Positions 22,401 to 32,045 of a stretch of 64,000 bases of DNA are shown in pieces. Within the stretch, counting starts at the first letter, position 1; each line of letters opens with the position of its first letter. Both the position numbers and the translations under genes were made by a program. The notes under the pieces were generated by a model. The model did not search any database. It was not told the origin of the DNA and saw only the letters and a list, made by a program, of their open reading frames with translations. This DNA is from Burkholderiaceae bacterium DAT-1 (GTDB lineage: Bacteria; Pseudomonadota; Gammaproteobacteria; Burkholderiales; Chitinimonadaceae), in NCBI GenBank assembly GCA_019084025.1, contig JAHRBI010000001.1:584663-648662 (forward strand), written 5' to 3'.

Positions 22401-22907
22401 GCCTTCCAGACCACTGGGAGGCCTGATGGACGGCTCTTCGCGCGTCAAGACACTCGCAATGCCAAAATCGATCAGCTTAAGTGCGCCGGATGCAGGGTCG
22501 TAGATCACATTTGCCGGATTGATGTCCTTGTGAATCACCTTTCGGGCATGCACTTCCGCCAATCCTTCAGCAATCATACCCGCCACCCGGATCTGTTCGG
22601 TGAGCGTCCAGCGGTGATGAGAAGATAAGGCCGCCAGTGACTCGCCACCAATATCCTCGAACACAATCACTGGCTTATTGTTGACGTAGTGCAGTTCAAG
22701 TGAGCGGATCAGCCTGGGATGATCCCAGTTGCGTGTGATGTCGAATTCGCGTTTATAGCGGATGATGTCCTGTGCCTTTGGGAAATCATCATTCAAAATC
22801 TTCAAGATAACCGGCAGTTGGTCAAGGTCCCGCCGGGCGCGATACACCAGCGTGCAATTGCTCCTGTACAATGTGTCCAGAACGGTGAACCCGGCTGGGC
22901 AATCCAT
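16425..22907 (-). CDS. Giant hybrid Ser/Thr kinase - AAA ATPase - histidine kinase
   Basis: 2160 residues from ATG 22907 (a longer in-frame start at 23015 adds a cysteine-rich leader that looks unreal). Domains in order: Ser/Thr protein kinase about 8-270, with Lys36, HKDINPAN (Asp128) and DFG; AAA ATPase about 310-620, with Walker A GYSGIGKTS (Lys334) and Walker B LVIFLDDLQWAD; a long helical TPR-like region to about 1300; GAF about 1330-1490; PAS about 1510-1640; histidine kinase with His1662 (MSHEIRTP), N, G1 and G2 boxes; receiver with Asp1952; HPt with His2103. No membrane helix, so it is cytoplasmic. Such proteins relay signals to unknown regulators; no dedicated response regulator is adjacent. 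The catalytic residues I checked are all present. Confidence 0.9.
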   Translation of the reverse strand: MDCPAGFTVLDTLYRSNCTLVYRARRDLDQLPVILKILNDDFPKAQDIIRYKREFDITRNWDHPRLIRSLELHYVNNKPVIVFEDIGGESLAALSSHHRWTLTEQIRVAGMIAEGLAEVHARKVIHKDINPANVIYDPASGALKLIDFGIASVLTREEPSIRPPSGLEGTLPYMSPEQTGRMNRAVDYRSDFYSFGITLYELLTGMPPFEGDDALALVHQHLTKQARPLNELLVDIPPALARIVAKLMEKTAEARYQSAWGIHADLQRCLAAIKGGDLAADFEPGGCDQPEQFVLPERRYGREIATGHLLDAFKAVTDGARELVLMAGYSGIGKTSLVHELYAPATAHRAWVISGKFDQFQLHTPYAALLSAFRDLVRQLLAESESSLQHWRDAMHAALGKNAQVIVDTIPELQTIIGPQPAVEVLAPRESRNRFTLAFLAFIRVFCQPTHPLVIFLDDLQWADHATLSLIEALMLDDSLHHLLLVSAYRDNEVADDHPLISRLDKLAAQGVSIRQIHLKPLKTVHIGQLICDTLHCTTETALPLAQLVEEKTGGNPFFVRQFLTELYQQGLLSHGVRHTGQAPEWYWEMAAVSKADITSNVIDLLVDTLGRLPEDTRTALPIAACIGNRFDLDCLAAVQACDRAQVFDRLRPALSAGLIRPLSALTLSDVTDPRSAMVHECMQFSHDRIQQAAASLLSQSGLCAVHLTIGQIRAARPDAWTDGLFDVVGHLNIGMSCMHAPDARIQLARFNLEAAIRAKQAAAFSAALDYVRAAVEAVGEHWDTAYELTLAMAEQGAELHYLNGDYDTAEQILASIRTHGRTQDDQARACVQLVTQRTMQGRYLDAIEAAAEALSLYEVSFPQGSDVQSALEAELAEVSRLQGERAVTELLALPPMQTPAIIMQMRILMTVHTTIYFTGNYPLYSWVLARMVALSIAHGNLPESAKGYASFGNTIAANLADYQRGYDFGVLGVRLAEHYRNQSLKCKTNLILSMFLNHWCRPMREADVFDEEGSQAGMEAGELQFVGYILFYGKTLNRFCRGDYLGALLSDLGGHLKFARKAKHSLTQDNLLAASRIIHGLMGQREEPGYYDADTVPDDATFIQSCEQHRSYSAIAFFHLASAFQAWMMRDWRRAESSLDAARSLADYVRGTACEAAGVWFEALVVASRLELEPQSDALRARLGAAQARIAVWAHHAPDTFAHQHSLLNGVAHCLAGQDFAAMQAFDQAIEQARQAGFKQNEAICHEFAGRFWVQQGKEAFAMHHLECAMRGYHAWGAYAKENILALAFPTLQSRQAEPRSLPGSTRHLATRHATILAQSARLAGNHLDLAAVIKASQAISGEIDLDSVLDKLLHALMEGAGAHFGAVILHRDEQLTLVAQMDTTRELQARRVNIPLEASAALSHTIVKFVARSGESVILGDASREGMFTADPYVREHQCKSLLCMPIRNGGQLLGILYMENARMSGAFPSSRMGLLNILAAQAAISIQNAWLYRDLKDEVAQHRKVVEELKVAEEQYRTVFDNAADGIFRVAGDGRLILANPALAHMLGFPSPVHMMSYAAQSGVNQFLGTELRSQLIERFKREGSIRNVEFKTERFDGASVELSLTGHVSFDEAGQVRYYEGVIQDVTARRRVMELKIAKEAAEATAKAKGEFLANMSHEIRTPMTAILGFAGIALKQSLTPKVRDYLQKIDAAGQSLLSVINDILDFSKMDAGKLELERIPFDLHALLGRQRDLFIEQAVNKGIQLSVESDARVPGVLVGDPTRLGQILTNLMGNAIKFTARGEVSLRVELNALNDSTASLSFMVRDSGIGMSKQQLSKLFHAFYQADGSTTRHFGGTGLGLTISKNLVRLMQGDIAVHSEPGQGTTFIVTLPFPVLASMPEPDSHAQPVSEQSGRNRRVLLVEDNLVNQEVGTELLREVGYIVQRAANGREAVALAEREQFDAILMDIQMPEMDGYQATKLIREGTFQPNVPIIAMTAHAIAGYRDQCLAGGMNDYLTKPIVPADLYSVLEKWCVVAVSAVADSVPATQSTTVPEGKEAFAALAPLIDIDLAWHHVGGKAGLLRRLLERFVVSMEANDVQLKAAMAAQDRETAHRIAHTVKGMAGTLGAERLRDVAEQLEQQLIAGGVTVGSDAANAFHEVSVQLKEHVKGYISA

Positions 22908-23066
22908 GTTCAACCCCAGTGACAAAGTGCCGTGAGCGGATACCCGGCTTACGGACGCAAAGGCGCACTTGAGTTTTAGTTCACAATGACACGCCGCGAC
23001 AGCGCAACCGACCAAGCGTCCTTCTGTTAAGATATATTCCCGCTACCCAAGCACAAAGCAGCTTTC

Positions 23067-23690
23067 ATGAGCCTCATTCTTGTCGCCAACCCGAAGGGCG
23101 GCGCCGGCAAGTCCACGCTGTCCACCAATCTCGCCACCTGGTTTGCCTGGCAGCAGCAGAACGTCGCACTCGCCGATCTGGATCGCCAGCAATCAGCGGC
23201 GCGCTGGCTGCAATTACGCCCGATCCAGTTTCCGGCCATTCAGCCCTGGGATATCGACGAGGACAATCTGCCGGATGCGCCGCCATCTGACTGTGATGTT
23301 GGCATCATCGACTCCCCCGCCGGTTTGCGCGGCAAACGCCTGGATGCCCTCTTGCGGGTAGTCGACCGGATTGTGGTGCCCGTGCAGGCATCCTTATTCG
23401 ACATGAGCGCCAGCGAGGATTTTTTCGCGCGTCTGGCAGAAGAAAAGCGCGTGCGCAAAGGCAAAGTGAAAGTGGCGGCAGTCGGGATGCGCGTAAAGGA
23501 AGGTACGCGCGCCGCACAGGAACTGGTCGGATTCCTGGACCGATTCGATCTGCCGGTACTGGGCTATCTGCGCGATACCCAGTATTACGTGCAAACCCTC
23601 CCGCGCGGACTCGGTATTTTTGATTTGCCGGCCAGCCGTACCGGCAAAGACGTTGAACAATGGCGGGATATTCTTGAGTGGATGAAGTAA
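23067..23690 (+). CDS. Orphan ParA/MinD-type ATPase
   Basis: 207 residues with the deviant Walker A motif KGGAGKST at about 10-17 and the second signature DSPAGL in the Walker B region. This short class of ParA-like proteins is a single ATPase domain without the DNA-binding N-terminus of plasmid ParA. No parB or centromere-like repeat is nearby, so a partition role for DNA is unlikely; related orphans position protein cargo. It sits 4 bases before the CobW-type gene and is probably cotranscribed. AT-rich GATATATT at 23031-23038 may be its -10. Confidence 0.8.
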   Translation: MSLILVANPKGGAGKSTLSTNLATWFAWQQQNVALADLDRQQSAARWLQLRPIQFPAIQPWDIDEDNLPDAPPSDCDVGIIDSPAGLRGKRLDALLRVVDRIVVPVQASLFDMSASEDFFARLAEEKRVRKGKVKVAAVGMRVKEGTRAAQELVGFLDRFDLPVLGYLRDTQYYVQTLPRGLGIFDLPASRTGKDVEQWRDILEWMK

Positions 23691-23694
23691 GCAC

Positions 23695-24645
23695 ATGACA
23701 GCAGTCAATCCCACCCTCATTCCCGTCAACATCATCAGCGGCTTTCTGGGGGTCGGCAAAACCACGGCAATCCGCCATTTACTGGCCAATAAGCCCGAAG
23801 GCGAATTCTGGGCAGTGCTGGTCAATGAGTTTGGCGAAACCGGTATAGATGGTGCCGCGATCAGCAATGAGGCTGATCCTGCGCTCAAAGTCGTGGAAGT
23901 GCCAGGCGGCTGCATCTGCTGTACCACCAGTCCCATGCTGCGCGCCAGTCTGGTGAAGCTCATCCAATCACGCCGGCCTGATCGCCTGCTGATCGAACCC
24001 AGCGGCCTCGGTCATCCTTCCGGCATTGTCGATGCATTGCGCGACAAGGGTCTGCGTGAAGCACTGGCGCTGGCAGCAACCGTGACGCTGATCGACCCGC
24101 GTCATCTCGACGACAGCCGTTACACCACGCACGAGATCTGGCGCGATCAATTGCAACTGGCCGATGTGCTCATCGCCAACAAGACCGATCGCGCCGATGC
24201 CGAGCATATCGACCGCTTTAACGCCATGGCCGCGCGCATGTTTCCGGCCAAGGCAGCCTGGGCCACCAGTATCAATGGCGCATTTGATCCGGCACTACTC
24301 GATTTGCCCGCACGGCCAGTCAGCCCCTACCGGCAGGCATCTAACCCGCATCAGGCAGACACCAGCCATAGCGCCGGAACAACATGGAATGACACCATTC
24401 GCTTCGACGCCAACCGGATTGCGCACATTTTCAGCACACTGACTGACAACGTACCCAATCTGTTGCGCGCCAAAGGTGTCTTCCATACCGATCACGGCTG
24501 GCTACTGTTTAACTGGGTGGAAGGTGAAATTTCAGCGGGCGAAATTGCCTGGCGGCGCGATTCGCGCTTTGAAATGATTGTGGCGTCGAGCTTTTCAGCT
24601 GACGCCACTTTGAGTGCCCTGGAGGCTGCTCGCTTGCCAGACTAA
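23695..24645 (+). CDS. CobW/COG0523-family GTPase (metal chaperone type)
   Basis: 316 residues. P-loop GFLGVGKTT at about residues 16-24, the metal-binding CxCC motif GGCICC near 66-71, Walker B LLIEPSG, and the guanine motif NKTD near 162. A C-terminal domain of about 85 residues, with only sparse His, follows. Family members insert Zn2+, Co2+ or other metals into client proteins using GTP. Nothing here fixes the metal: no Zur-type site or zinc-enzyme paralogue is visible beside it. Last 4 bases overlap the convergent nitronate monooxygenase-like gene. Confidence 0.85.
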   Translation: MTAVNPTLIPVNIISGFLGVGKTTAIRHLLANKPEGEFWAVLVNEFGETGIDGAAISNEADPALKVVEVPGGCICCTTSPMLRASLVKLIQSRRPDRLLIEPSGLGHPSGIVDALRDKGLREALALAATVTLIDPRHLDDSRYTTHEIWRDQLQLADVLIANKTDRADAEHIDRFNAMAARMFPAKAAWATSINGAFDPALLDLPARPVSPYRQASNPHQADTSHSAGTTWNDTIRFDANRIAHIFSTLTDNVPNLLRAKGVFHTDHGWLLFNWVEGEISAGEIAWRRDSRFEMIVASSFSADATLSALEAARLPD

Positions 24646-25679
24646 TCAAACACGCGATTTACCCGATCACGTGCTGAACCGGCCTCCGCCAGAGTCCGCG
24701 CAACCAGTTCGGCCACGGTCGGAACATCGTCGATCAGGCCTTGCACCTGCCCGATCATCTGCACGCCCTGATCGAGATTGCCCTGCTCTGTTGCCAGCTT
24801 GAAGCGCGGCGTTGCAGCACCAAATAATGCGATCTGCTTCATCAGCGCTGGGCCTTTGAGTAAGGTGCCGAGGATGATCTTGGAGATGGGCGTGCGCATA
24901 TCTTTCGCTACCCCCAGCGCAGTCACAAAGGCTTTGATCAACCCCATCGGATGACGTTCGATGTGCTCGCTACGTGCCGTCTTCATCACCCGGCAGGGAA
25001 TACCGTCAAAACGGTCAGAATACAAGGTATCTGCAACCTGCTTGCTGACAATCGCTTCCTTGGTTTTGGCGTGAACAGGGCTCTCTTTCGTCATCGCAAA
25101 GCGCGTGCCCATGGCCACGCCTTCTGCGCCTAACGCCAGCGCCGCCAGCAAGCCCCCACCCGTGCCAAAGCCGCCTGTACCAATTACCGGAATGGTTACT
25201 GCGCGGGCAATCGCCGGCACCAGCACCAGCGACGTCACATCACCGCCATGTGCCGCTGCCTCATGGCCCGTGACCAGCAGCGCATGACAGCCGATTTTCT
25301 CGGCGGCAATCGCATGCTTCTCGGTTACCACAGTGGCAATCACCTTGCCGCCATATTCAGCGGCCCGCTTCACAATCCAGTCGCCCTTGCCTAGTGAGAA
25401 ATTGATCACCGGCACTTTTTCTTCCAGCGCAACTTCGGCATTCTCTTTCGCGCCCGGCATCATCAGCGTGCATCCGATACCGAATGGCTTGTCGGTGAGG
25501 CTGCGTATCTTGCGAATCGCTGTGCGGGTCTCTTCAGGGCTCAAGGGGCCAGTGGCCAGAATCCCCAGTCCACCCGCCGCACTCACGGCGGCGACCAGCT
25601 CCGGCACTGCAATCCAGCTCATGCCGGGGCAAACGATGGGATGTTCGATTCCCAGCAATTCGGTCAGACGCGTTTTCAT
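24642..25679 (-). CDS. Nitronate monooxygenase-like FMN protein (NPD family)
   Basis: 345 residues, TIM-barrel flavoprotein. N-terminal IEHPIVCPGMSWIAVPELVAAVS is the family signature, and FMN-phosphate glycines lie in IGTGGFGTGGGL (about 165-176) followed by GAEGVAMGTRF. The family includes nitronate monooxygenases and NADH:quinone reductases, and the substrate cannot be fixed from sequence. It lies 17 bases downstream of fadH, so it is probably in the same transcript and perhaps a partner in oxidising odd acyl chains; that link is inference. Confidence 0.82.
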   Translation of the reverse strand: MKTRLTELLGIEHPIVCPGMSWIAVPELVAAVSAAGGLGILATGPLSPEETRTAIRKIRSLTDKPFGIGCTLMMPGAKENAEVALEEKVPVINFSLGKGDWIVKRAAEYGGKVIATVVTEKHAIAAEKIGCHALLVTGHEAAAHGGDVTSLVLVPAIARAVTIPVIGTGGFGTGGGLLAALALGAEGVAMGTRFAMTKESPVHAKTKEAIVSKQVADTLYSDRFDGIPCRVMKTARSEHIERHPMGLIKAFVTALGVAKDMRTPISKIILGTLLKGPALMKQIALFGAATPRFKLATEQGNLDQGVQMIGQVQGLIDDVPTVAELVARTLAEAGSARDRVNRVFD

Positions 25680-25696
25680 GTGATCTCTTTACTCGA

Positions 25697-27733
<2,037 letters not shown>

Positions 27734-27810
27734 TCAACCGGGCCGGATCAGCCCGTGATGCCAGAATAGGGTTTGCCGCGAAGATACGCTTTTCCGCCCA
27801 CAGTGGTCAA

Positions 27811-27863
27811 TCAAGCGTTTGCTTGAAATATTAGAACGCTGCGCAAAATAAGACAAACGTTTG
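27811..27863 (-). promoter_or_regulatory. fadH promoter with two overlapping palindromic operators
   Basis: On the minus strand, -35 TTGTCT (27851-27856) and -10 TAATAT (27828-27833) are separated by exactly 17 bases. The 10-bp palindrome CAAACGTTTG (27854-27863) overlaps the -35. The 16-base palindrome TCAAGC-N4-GCTTGA (27811-27826) begins one base after the -10. The layout suggests repression. Half-sites resemble the CAAAC/GTTTG elements described for the TetR-family regulator PsrA; the regulator here is not identified. Confidence 0.65.
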
Positions 27864-27924
27864 ATTCAATGATAGTTTGCATTCATGTCTGACGCAGCGT
27901 TCCACGCAATCGAGGTGCGACAAA

Positions 27925-27956
27925 AAAGCCGCCCGGTGCGCTGACTCAGGCGGCTT
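27925..27956 (-). terminator. Terminator of the outer membrane barrel gene
   Basis: Read on the minus strand: AAGCCGCC, a 15-base loop, GGCGGCTTTTTT. It lies about 25 bases beyond the stop at 27981 and upstream of the fadH promoter, insulating the two units. Confidence 0.85.
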
Positions 27957-27980
27957 GCGCATAACAACGCGGTGCGACGA

Positions 27981-28643
27981 TCAGAATCCGATCGTGAATC
28001 CGATCCGGGCAATCGGATAGGACTTCAGGAAATTCACCTTATCCTGCAGCTTTTGCTGTTCACTCGCAGCATCCGCCTGAATCTGCGAACAGGTTGCCGC
28101 TGACACCGACGCGCCACAATTCACATTCACACTGGCCTTGGCGCCGCCGGTAAACATCACCCCGAAATCGGTATAGAAATTCACGCCCATACCTGCAACA
28201 GTGCCATAGCCCACGCCCACATACGGCGATACGCTACGCGAAGCCTTGACCTCGCCTGCGATCGACCCGATTTGCGACGCGGTATAGGTATGATTGCCAA
28301 ACTGATAGTTGCCGCCGGTTGGCGTACCATTCAGGCTGATTTTATTGGTGCCGAACATCAGTCCACCCGTCACGCGGAACGGGCCGATCGGCGCCCAGTC
28401 AACCAGCACCGAGCCATTGTTCAGCTTCAGCTTGCCATCGTAGGCCACACCGGTTTCGCTCACTGACTTGTTGAAGTCCAGCTTGCTCACCCCCACGCGC
28501 AGAGACGCGCCCGGAAACGGGATCGCATCGCTGAACGCAATATCTGCACCTACACCATCGGTACCGGCGCGCACGCCCACGCCACTTGCCCACACCTGTC
28601 CCGAGCCCAGTGCCAAAATCGTCAGCAAAACGATGTGCTTCAT
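27981..28643 (-). CDS. Small outer membrane beta-barrel protein, unknown role
   Basis: 220 residues. Cleavable signal peptide (MKHIVLLTILALGSGQVWA), then alternating beta-strand pattern throughout (for example GVGVRAGTDGVGADIAF) and the C-terminal phenylalanine after GFTIGF that BAM recognises. A short loop with two cysteines and a helix (about 170-195, QADAASEQQKLQDKV) interrupts the strands near the end. I do not recognise a named family. Single gene with its own terminator. Confidence 0.7.
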   Translation of the reverse strand: MKHIVLLTILALGSGQVWASGVGVRAGTDGVGADIAFSDAIPFPGASLRVGVSKLDFNKSVSETGVAYDGKLKLNNGSVLVDWAPIGPFRVTGGLMFGTNKISLNGTPTGGNYQFGNHTYTASQIGSIAGEVKASRSVSPYVGVGYGTVAGMGVNFYTDFGVMFTGGAKASVNVNCGASVSAATCSQIQADAASEQQKLQDKVNFLKSYPIARIGFTIGF

Positions 28644-28775
28644 GTTTAATCTCCTGATCCGTTTATCAACGTCATTCGTTTACAATCCGTTCCCGGCGCG
28701 ACCTTAACGGACTTTACGCAACCGCTCAAGCCCGCGCCGCTATGCAATGTCATCTTCGCTGCCTACAATCGCCCC

Positions 28776-28934
28776 ATGGACAAACCCATCGAACCCATTC
28801 CACCTGCTCCCGAGCAATGCTGCCGTAGCGGCTGCCAACCCTGTATCTGGGATTTCTATGATCAGGAACTGGCAGACTATCGCGAAGCAATGAAGCAGTG
28901 GGAAGCCGAGCAAGCCAAATCTGCGCTCCCGTAA
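28776..28934 (+). CDS. 52-residue Cys-rich protein, oxidoreductase-like domain
   Basis: Short frame ATG 28776 to TAA 28932-28934. It is proline-rich at the start, then carries CCRSGCQPCIWDFYDQEL, which matches the small oxidoreductase-like N-terminal domain family (PF09791 type: CC-x2-GC-x2-C-[VI]-W-D-x-Y). The family is found alone in proteobacteria and fused to mitochondrial reductases; its biochemical role is not known to me, though the cysteine spacing suggests metal or Fe-S binding. The stop overlaps the next ATG (TAATG), so the two genes are translationally coupled. Confidence 0.72.
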   Translation: MDKPIEPIPPAPEQCCRSGCQPCIWDFYDQELADYREAMKQWEAEQAKSALP

Positions 28935-29668
28935 TGGATCCGCTTGCCGCGTTTTATCTGAAGAAGTGGCTCACCGCGCTTATGCTGCCACCGTGGGGAC
29001 CCATCCTGCTTGGATTACTGGGGCTCTGGATGCTGGTTCGCGCTCATCGCAGGCTGTCACTGGCGGTGTTCGCAGTCGCCGGGGCGTACTTTCTCGCGCT
29101 CAGCACCCCCGCCACCATTTACCGCATGCTTGAACCCTTGCAATGGCCTGTCGATACAGGTCATCAGGTCGAGGCGAAGGCACAGGCCATTGTGGTGGTT
29201 TCCCCCGGCCATGCCCGCACCAAACTGGGCGGCATGCTGGCGACTGCACAGAATCGTCCGATTTTGCTATCCGGAGGCAGTCCGACCGGCGACGAAGCTG
29301 AAGCGATCGCGATGGCCCGGCAATTCGTCCGCGAACACCAACGGGCGCCCGACTGGATCGAAGATCAGGCCAACGATACGTGGGAAAACGCCGAATTCAG
29401 CCGGGTGATGCTGTCTCTACACGATATCAACCGTGTGGTGTTAGTGACCGACTTGATTCACATGCGACGCGCATGCGAAGAGTTTCGCCGGGCAGGGTTC
29501 ACTGTGTATCCGCACGCATCTGCCGCCGACATGTATTTCCAACCCGATCCTGACGACTGGATGCCACACCTAAAGCATTTACCGCTTGGCCGCTATGTTG
29601 CCCATGAGTGGATAGGCCACTGGGTGCAGCGCCTGCGCGGCTACGGTCAGGCCTGTACTGCGCGATAG
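28934..29668 (+). CDS. DUF218 / YdcF-ElyC family envelope protein
   Basis: 244 residues. Two N-terminal membrane helices (about 14-32 and 40-58) are followed by the DUF218 domain (about 80-235): [22 protein letters not shown], an acidic [10 protein letters not shown] and [13 protein letters not shown]. Homologues such as ElyC and SanA affect peptidoglycan or undecaprenyl-phosphate lipid recycling; activity here is unproved. ATG 28934 overlaps the previous stop. The last 22 bases overlap the convergent queC end. Confidence 0.82.
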   Translation: MDPLAAFYLKKWLTALMLPPWGPILLGLLGLWMLVRAHRRLSLAVFAVAGAYFLALSTPATIYRMLEPLQWPVDTGHQVEAKAQAIVVVSPGHARTKLGGMLATAQNRPILLSGGSPTGDEAEAIAMARQFVREHQRAPDWIEDQANDTWENAEFSRVMLSLHDINRVVLVTDLIHMRRACEEFRRAGFTVYPHASAADMYFQPDPDDWMPHLKHLPLGRYVAHEWIGHWVQRLRGYGQACTAR

Positions 29669-30333
29669 GGGGTCGGATCGGACACACGCGCACTGGCAAA
29701 GCCTTCGCGGCGCAGTCGGCAGGAATCACAAACGCCACAGGCACGTCCATCCAGATCAGCCTGATAGCATGATACTGTCAGCCCGTAATTCACGCCCAAA
29801 CGTGTGCCTTCGGCAATAATCTGCGCCTTGGTCAACGAGATGAGTGGTGTGCGAATACTCAGTCTTGCACCTTCCACACCCACCTTGGTGGCCAGATTGG
29901 CCATCGTCTCGAAAGCAGATACAAACTCCGGACGACAATCCGGATAGCCGGAATAATCCACCGCATTTACGCCAATGAAAATATCGTCAGCCTTTAGCAC
30001 TTCGGCCCACGCCAGTGCATAACTCAGCATGATGGTATTGCGTGCAGGTACGTAGGTGACGGGGATTTCACCCTCCACCACGCCACCGACGGGCACATCG
30101 ATCGAGTCATCGGTCAGCGCGGAGCCACCAAATGCCTTCAAATCAATTGTCGCCACACGATGCTCGCGCGCATCCAACGCAGTCGCTACCCTGCGCGCAG
30201 CGGCCAATTCTGCATGATGACGCTGGCCATATTCAAAACTCAGGCAATAGCATTCAAATCCGAGCTCTTTTGCCATCGCCAGTACGGTGGCGGAATCCAG
30301 ACCGCCTGAGAGCAATACAACCGCTTTTTTCAT
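29647..30333 (-). CDS. queC: 7-cyano-7-deazaguanine synthase
   Basis: 228 residues. PP-loop [11 protein letters not shown] at about 9-19 binds ATP. The C-terminal zinc site reads [20 protein letters not shown] (Cys near 188, 198, 201, 204). QueC converts 7-carboxy-7-deazaguanine to preQ0 with ammonia and ATP, on the way to queuosine in tRNA. It lies 83 bases downstream of queE, the preceding enzyme, on the same strand. Confidence 0.96.
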   Translation of the reverse strand: MKKAVVLLSGGLDSATVLAMAKELGFECYCLSFEYGQRHHAELAAARRVATALDAREHRVATIDLKAFGGSALTDDSIDVPVGGVVEGEIPVTYVPARNTIMLSYALAWAEVLKADDIFIGVNAVDYSGYPDCRPEFVSAFETMANLATKVGVEGARLSIRTPLISLTKAQIIAEGTRLGVNYGLTVSCYQADLDGRACGVCDSCRLRREGFASARVSDPTPYRAVQA

Positions 30334-30416
30334 TTTTTCATCCTAGAGCCTGAAGGCATCCCTACATGCCGGGCAGAAACCAGATGGCTGATCCATTCAT
30401 ATCTGACAGTGAATGG

Positions 30417-31067
30417 TCACACGCCCGGGCGATCGCCCCACAGAATCTTGTGTAACTGAACCTGCATACGCACTGGCAGATTGTCTTCAATCACCCAGGC
30501 CGCGAGATCTTGCGGCTTCAGGGTTTCCCACACCGGCGAGAACAGTACCGGGCAACGATCTGCAAGATGCTGCTCGCTCAGCAGTGTACGTGCCCACTCG
30601 TAATCGGCGCGGTCACATAGCACGAACTTCAGTTCGTCTTCGCGACGCAGATGATCGAGGTTCGCCATGCGATTCTTACTGACTTCGCCGGAGCCCGGCG
30701 TTTTCAGATCCACGATGCGGGAGACGCGCGGATCGATCTCTTCAATCGGCAGATGACCGCTGGTTTCAATCGACACCGAATAGCCTGCGTCACACAGACG
30801 GGTCATCAGGGTATGTACACCCTTCTGGGCTAACGGTTCGCCACCGGTGACACATACGGTTTTGGCCTTCAGCTCATCCACACGTGTCAGAATATCGTCC
30901 AGACTCATTGTCTGGCCGCCATGGAATGCATACGCACTATCGCAATAGCCGCAACGCAAGGGACAGCCCGTCAGACGAACAAACGTGGTCGGCAACCCGC
31001 TACGGCTGGTCTCGCCCTGCAGGGACACAAAGATTTCGGTAATTCTCAGGTTGTCGGCTACTGCCAT
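30417..31067 (-). CDS. queE: 7-carboxy-7-deazaguanine synthase
   Basis: 216 residues, radical SAM enzyme. The cluster motif CPLRCGYCD (CxxxCxxC) is near residues 35-43, after the usual SLQGE...RSGLPTTFVRLTGC start. It makes the deazaguanine ring from 6-carboxy-tetrahydropterin. Typical neighbours: cpoB upstream, queC downstream, the widespread tol-pal-cpoB-queE-queC order. No preQ1 riboswitch seen in the 166 bases upstream. Confidence 0.95.
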   Translation of the reverse strand: MAVADNLRITEIFVSLQGETSRSGLPTTFVRLTGCPLRCGYCDSAYAFHGGQTMSLDDILTRVDELKAKTVCVTGGEPLAQKGVHTLMTRLCDAGYSVSIETSGHLPIEEIDPRVSRIVDLKTPGSGEVSKNRMANLDHLRREDELKFVLCDRADYEWARTLLSEQHLADRCPVLFSPVWETLKPQDLAAWVIEDNLPVRMQVQLHKILWGDRPGV

Positions 31068-31233
31068 TTTCCGATCCCCATACAGGTAGACACGTACGAC
31101 CGCGCACGGACTTCACCGCAAACACTCGTCTTCATCAAACAAAAAGGCATGAGCGCCATGGCACCCACGCCTTCAGCATCCGACATTATCGCGGATTTTG
31201 CACACCAGACAAAGTCTGATGGGTCATACGGGA

Positions 31234-31998
31234 TTACATTCCCTTCAGCAGCTTCTTGGCATCCTTGGCCGCATCGGTACGCGGATAGGCATTCACCAGC
31301 AACTGCAGCGACTTCTTTGCCCCCTTCTTGTCGCCCTTTTGCAATTGCACCATGGCAGTTGCATTGAGTGCATCCGGCGCCTTGGGGTCATCCGGATAGG
31401 CATTCACCAGCTGATTCCAGCTATCGATCGCTGTACTGGTATCACCATTTTTTGCGGCAGACATGCCCAGCCAGAACATCGTCGCCGGTGCAACCTGACT
31501 TTGCGGCGCATTTTTCAGCAAAGCGGAAAATGCCTGCACTGCCGCTTTATGCTTGCCATCGGTGTAGAGCTTGTAGGCGGCATCATAGGCAGCAGCAGCG
31601 TCCGCCTCAGCCTGCGCTTGCTTGGCCTGAGCAGCGGCAGTGGCATCTGCCTGTCCCTTGGATTGCTCGAGATTGCGCACGCGCTGATCCAGATCGACAT
31701 ATAGATCTTTCTGCCGCTTTTGCAGGCCATCCAGGGTGTAATTCACCACTTCCAGCTGACCACGCAAATCGGCGATCTGCTGCTTCAGCTCCTCAATGGC
31801 ACCATTCACCTCGACAGACTGCTTACCAATGCGAGCGTCCAGCTTGCTGATCAACTCCTGCAACTCATCAAGCTTGCGCTGGTGTGTGTCGCGAATCGTC
31901 GCGATTTGCTTGCGCGCTTCATCATCATCGAACAGACCAGCATGGGCAGGCACCAACAGGGAAAGTGACAACAACAGCGGAATAAGCCGTTTGGGCAT
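31234..31998 (-). CDS. cpoB: Cell division coordinator CpoB (YbgF)
   Basis: 254 residues from ATG 31998 (ATG 32007 and 32043 are in-frame alternatives that delay the signal peptide). Signal peptide MPKRLIPLLLSLSLLVPAHA, then a coiled coil (about 25-100) for trimerisation, an Ala/Gln linker, and TPR repeats (about 130-250) beginning AAYDAAYKLYTDGKHKAAVQAF. A periplasmic protein that links Tol-Pal to PBP1B during constriction. Directly follows pal. Confidence 0.92.
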   Translation of the reverse strand: MPKRLIPLLLSLSLLVPAHAGLFDDDEARKQIATIRDTHQRKLDELQELISKLDARIGKQSVEVNGAIEELKQQIADLRGQLEVVNYTLDGLQKRQKDLYVDLDQRVRNLEQSKGQADATAAAQAKQAQAEADAAAAYDAAYKLYTDGKHKAAVQAFSALLKNAPQSQVAPATMFWLGMSAAKNGDTSTAIDSWNQLVNAYPDDPKAPDALNATAMVQLQKGDKKGAKKSLQLLVNAYPRTDAAKDAKKLLKGM

Positions 31999-32045
31999 GA
32001 ATATCATCCACAATAATCCCGCCTTCACAGGCAGGCAGAACACGT

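Noticed and set aside
23067-23690. Chromosome or plasmid partition system
   Set aside because: The ParA-like gene has no parB partner and no parS-like repeats around it; it is of the short orphan class.
31068-31233. preQ1 riboswitch before queE
   Set aside because: No preQ1-I type stem followed by an A-rich tail was found on the minus strand; queE appears to follow cpoB in the same transcript.
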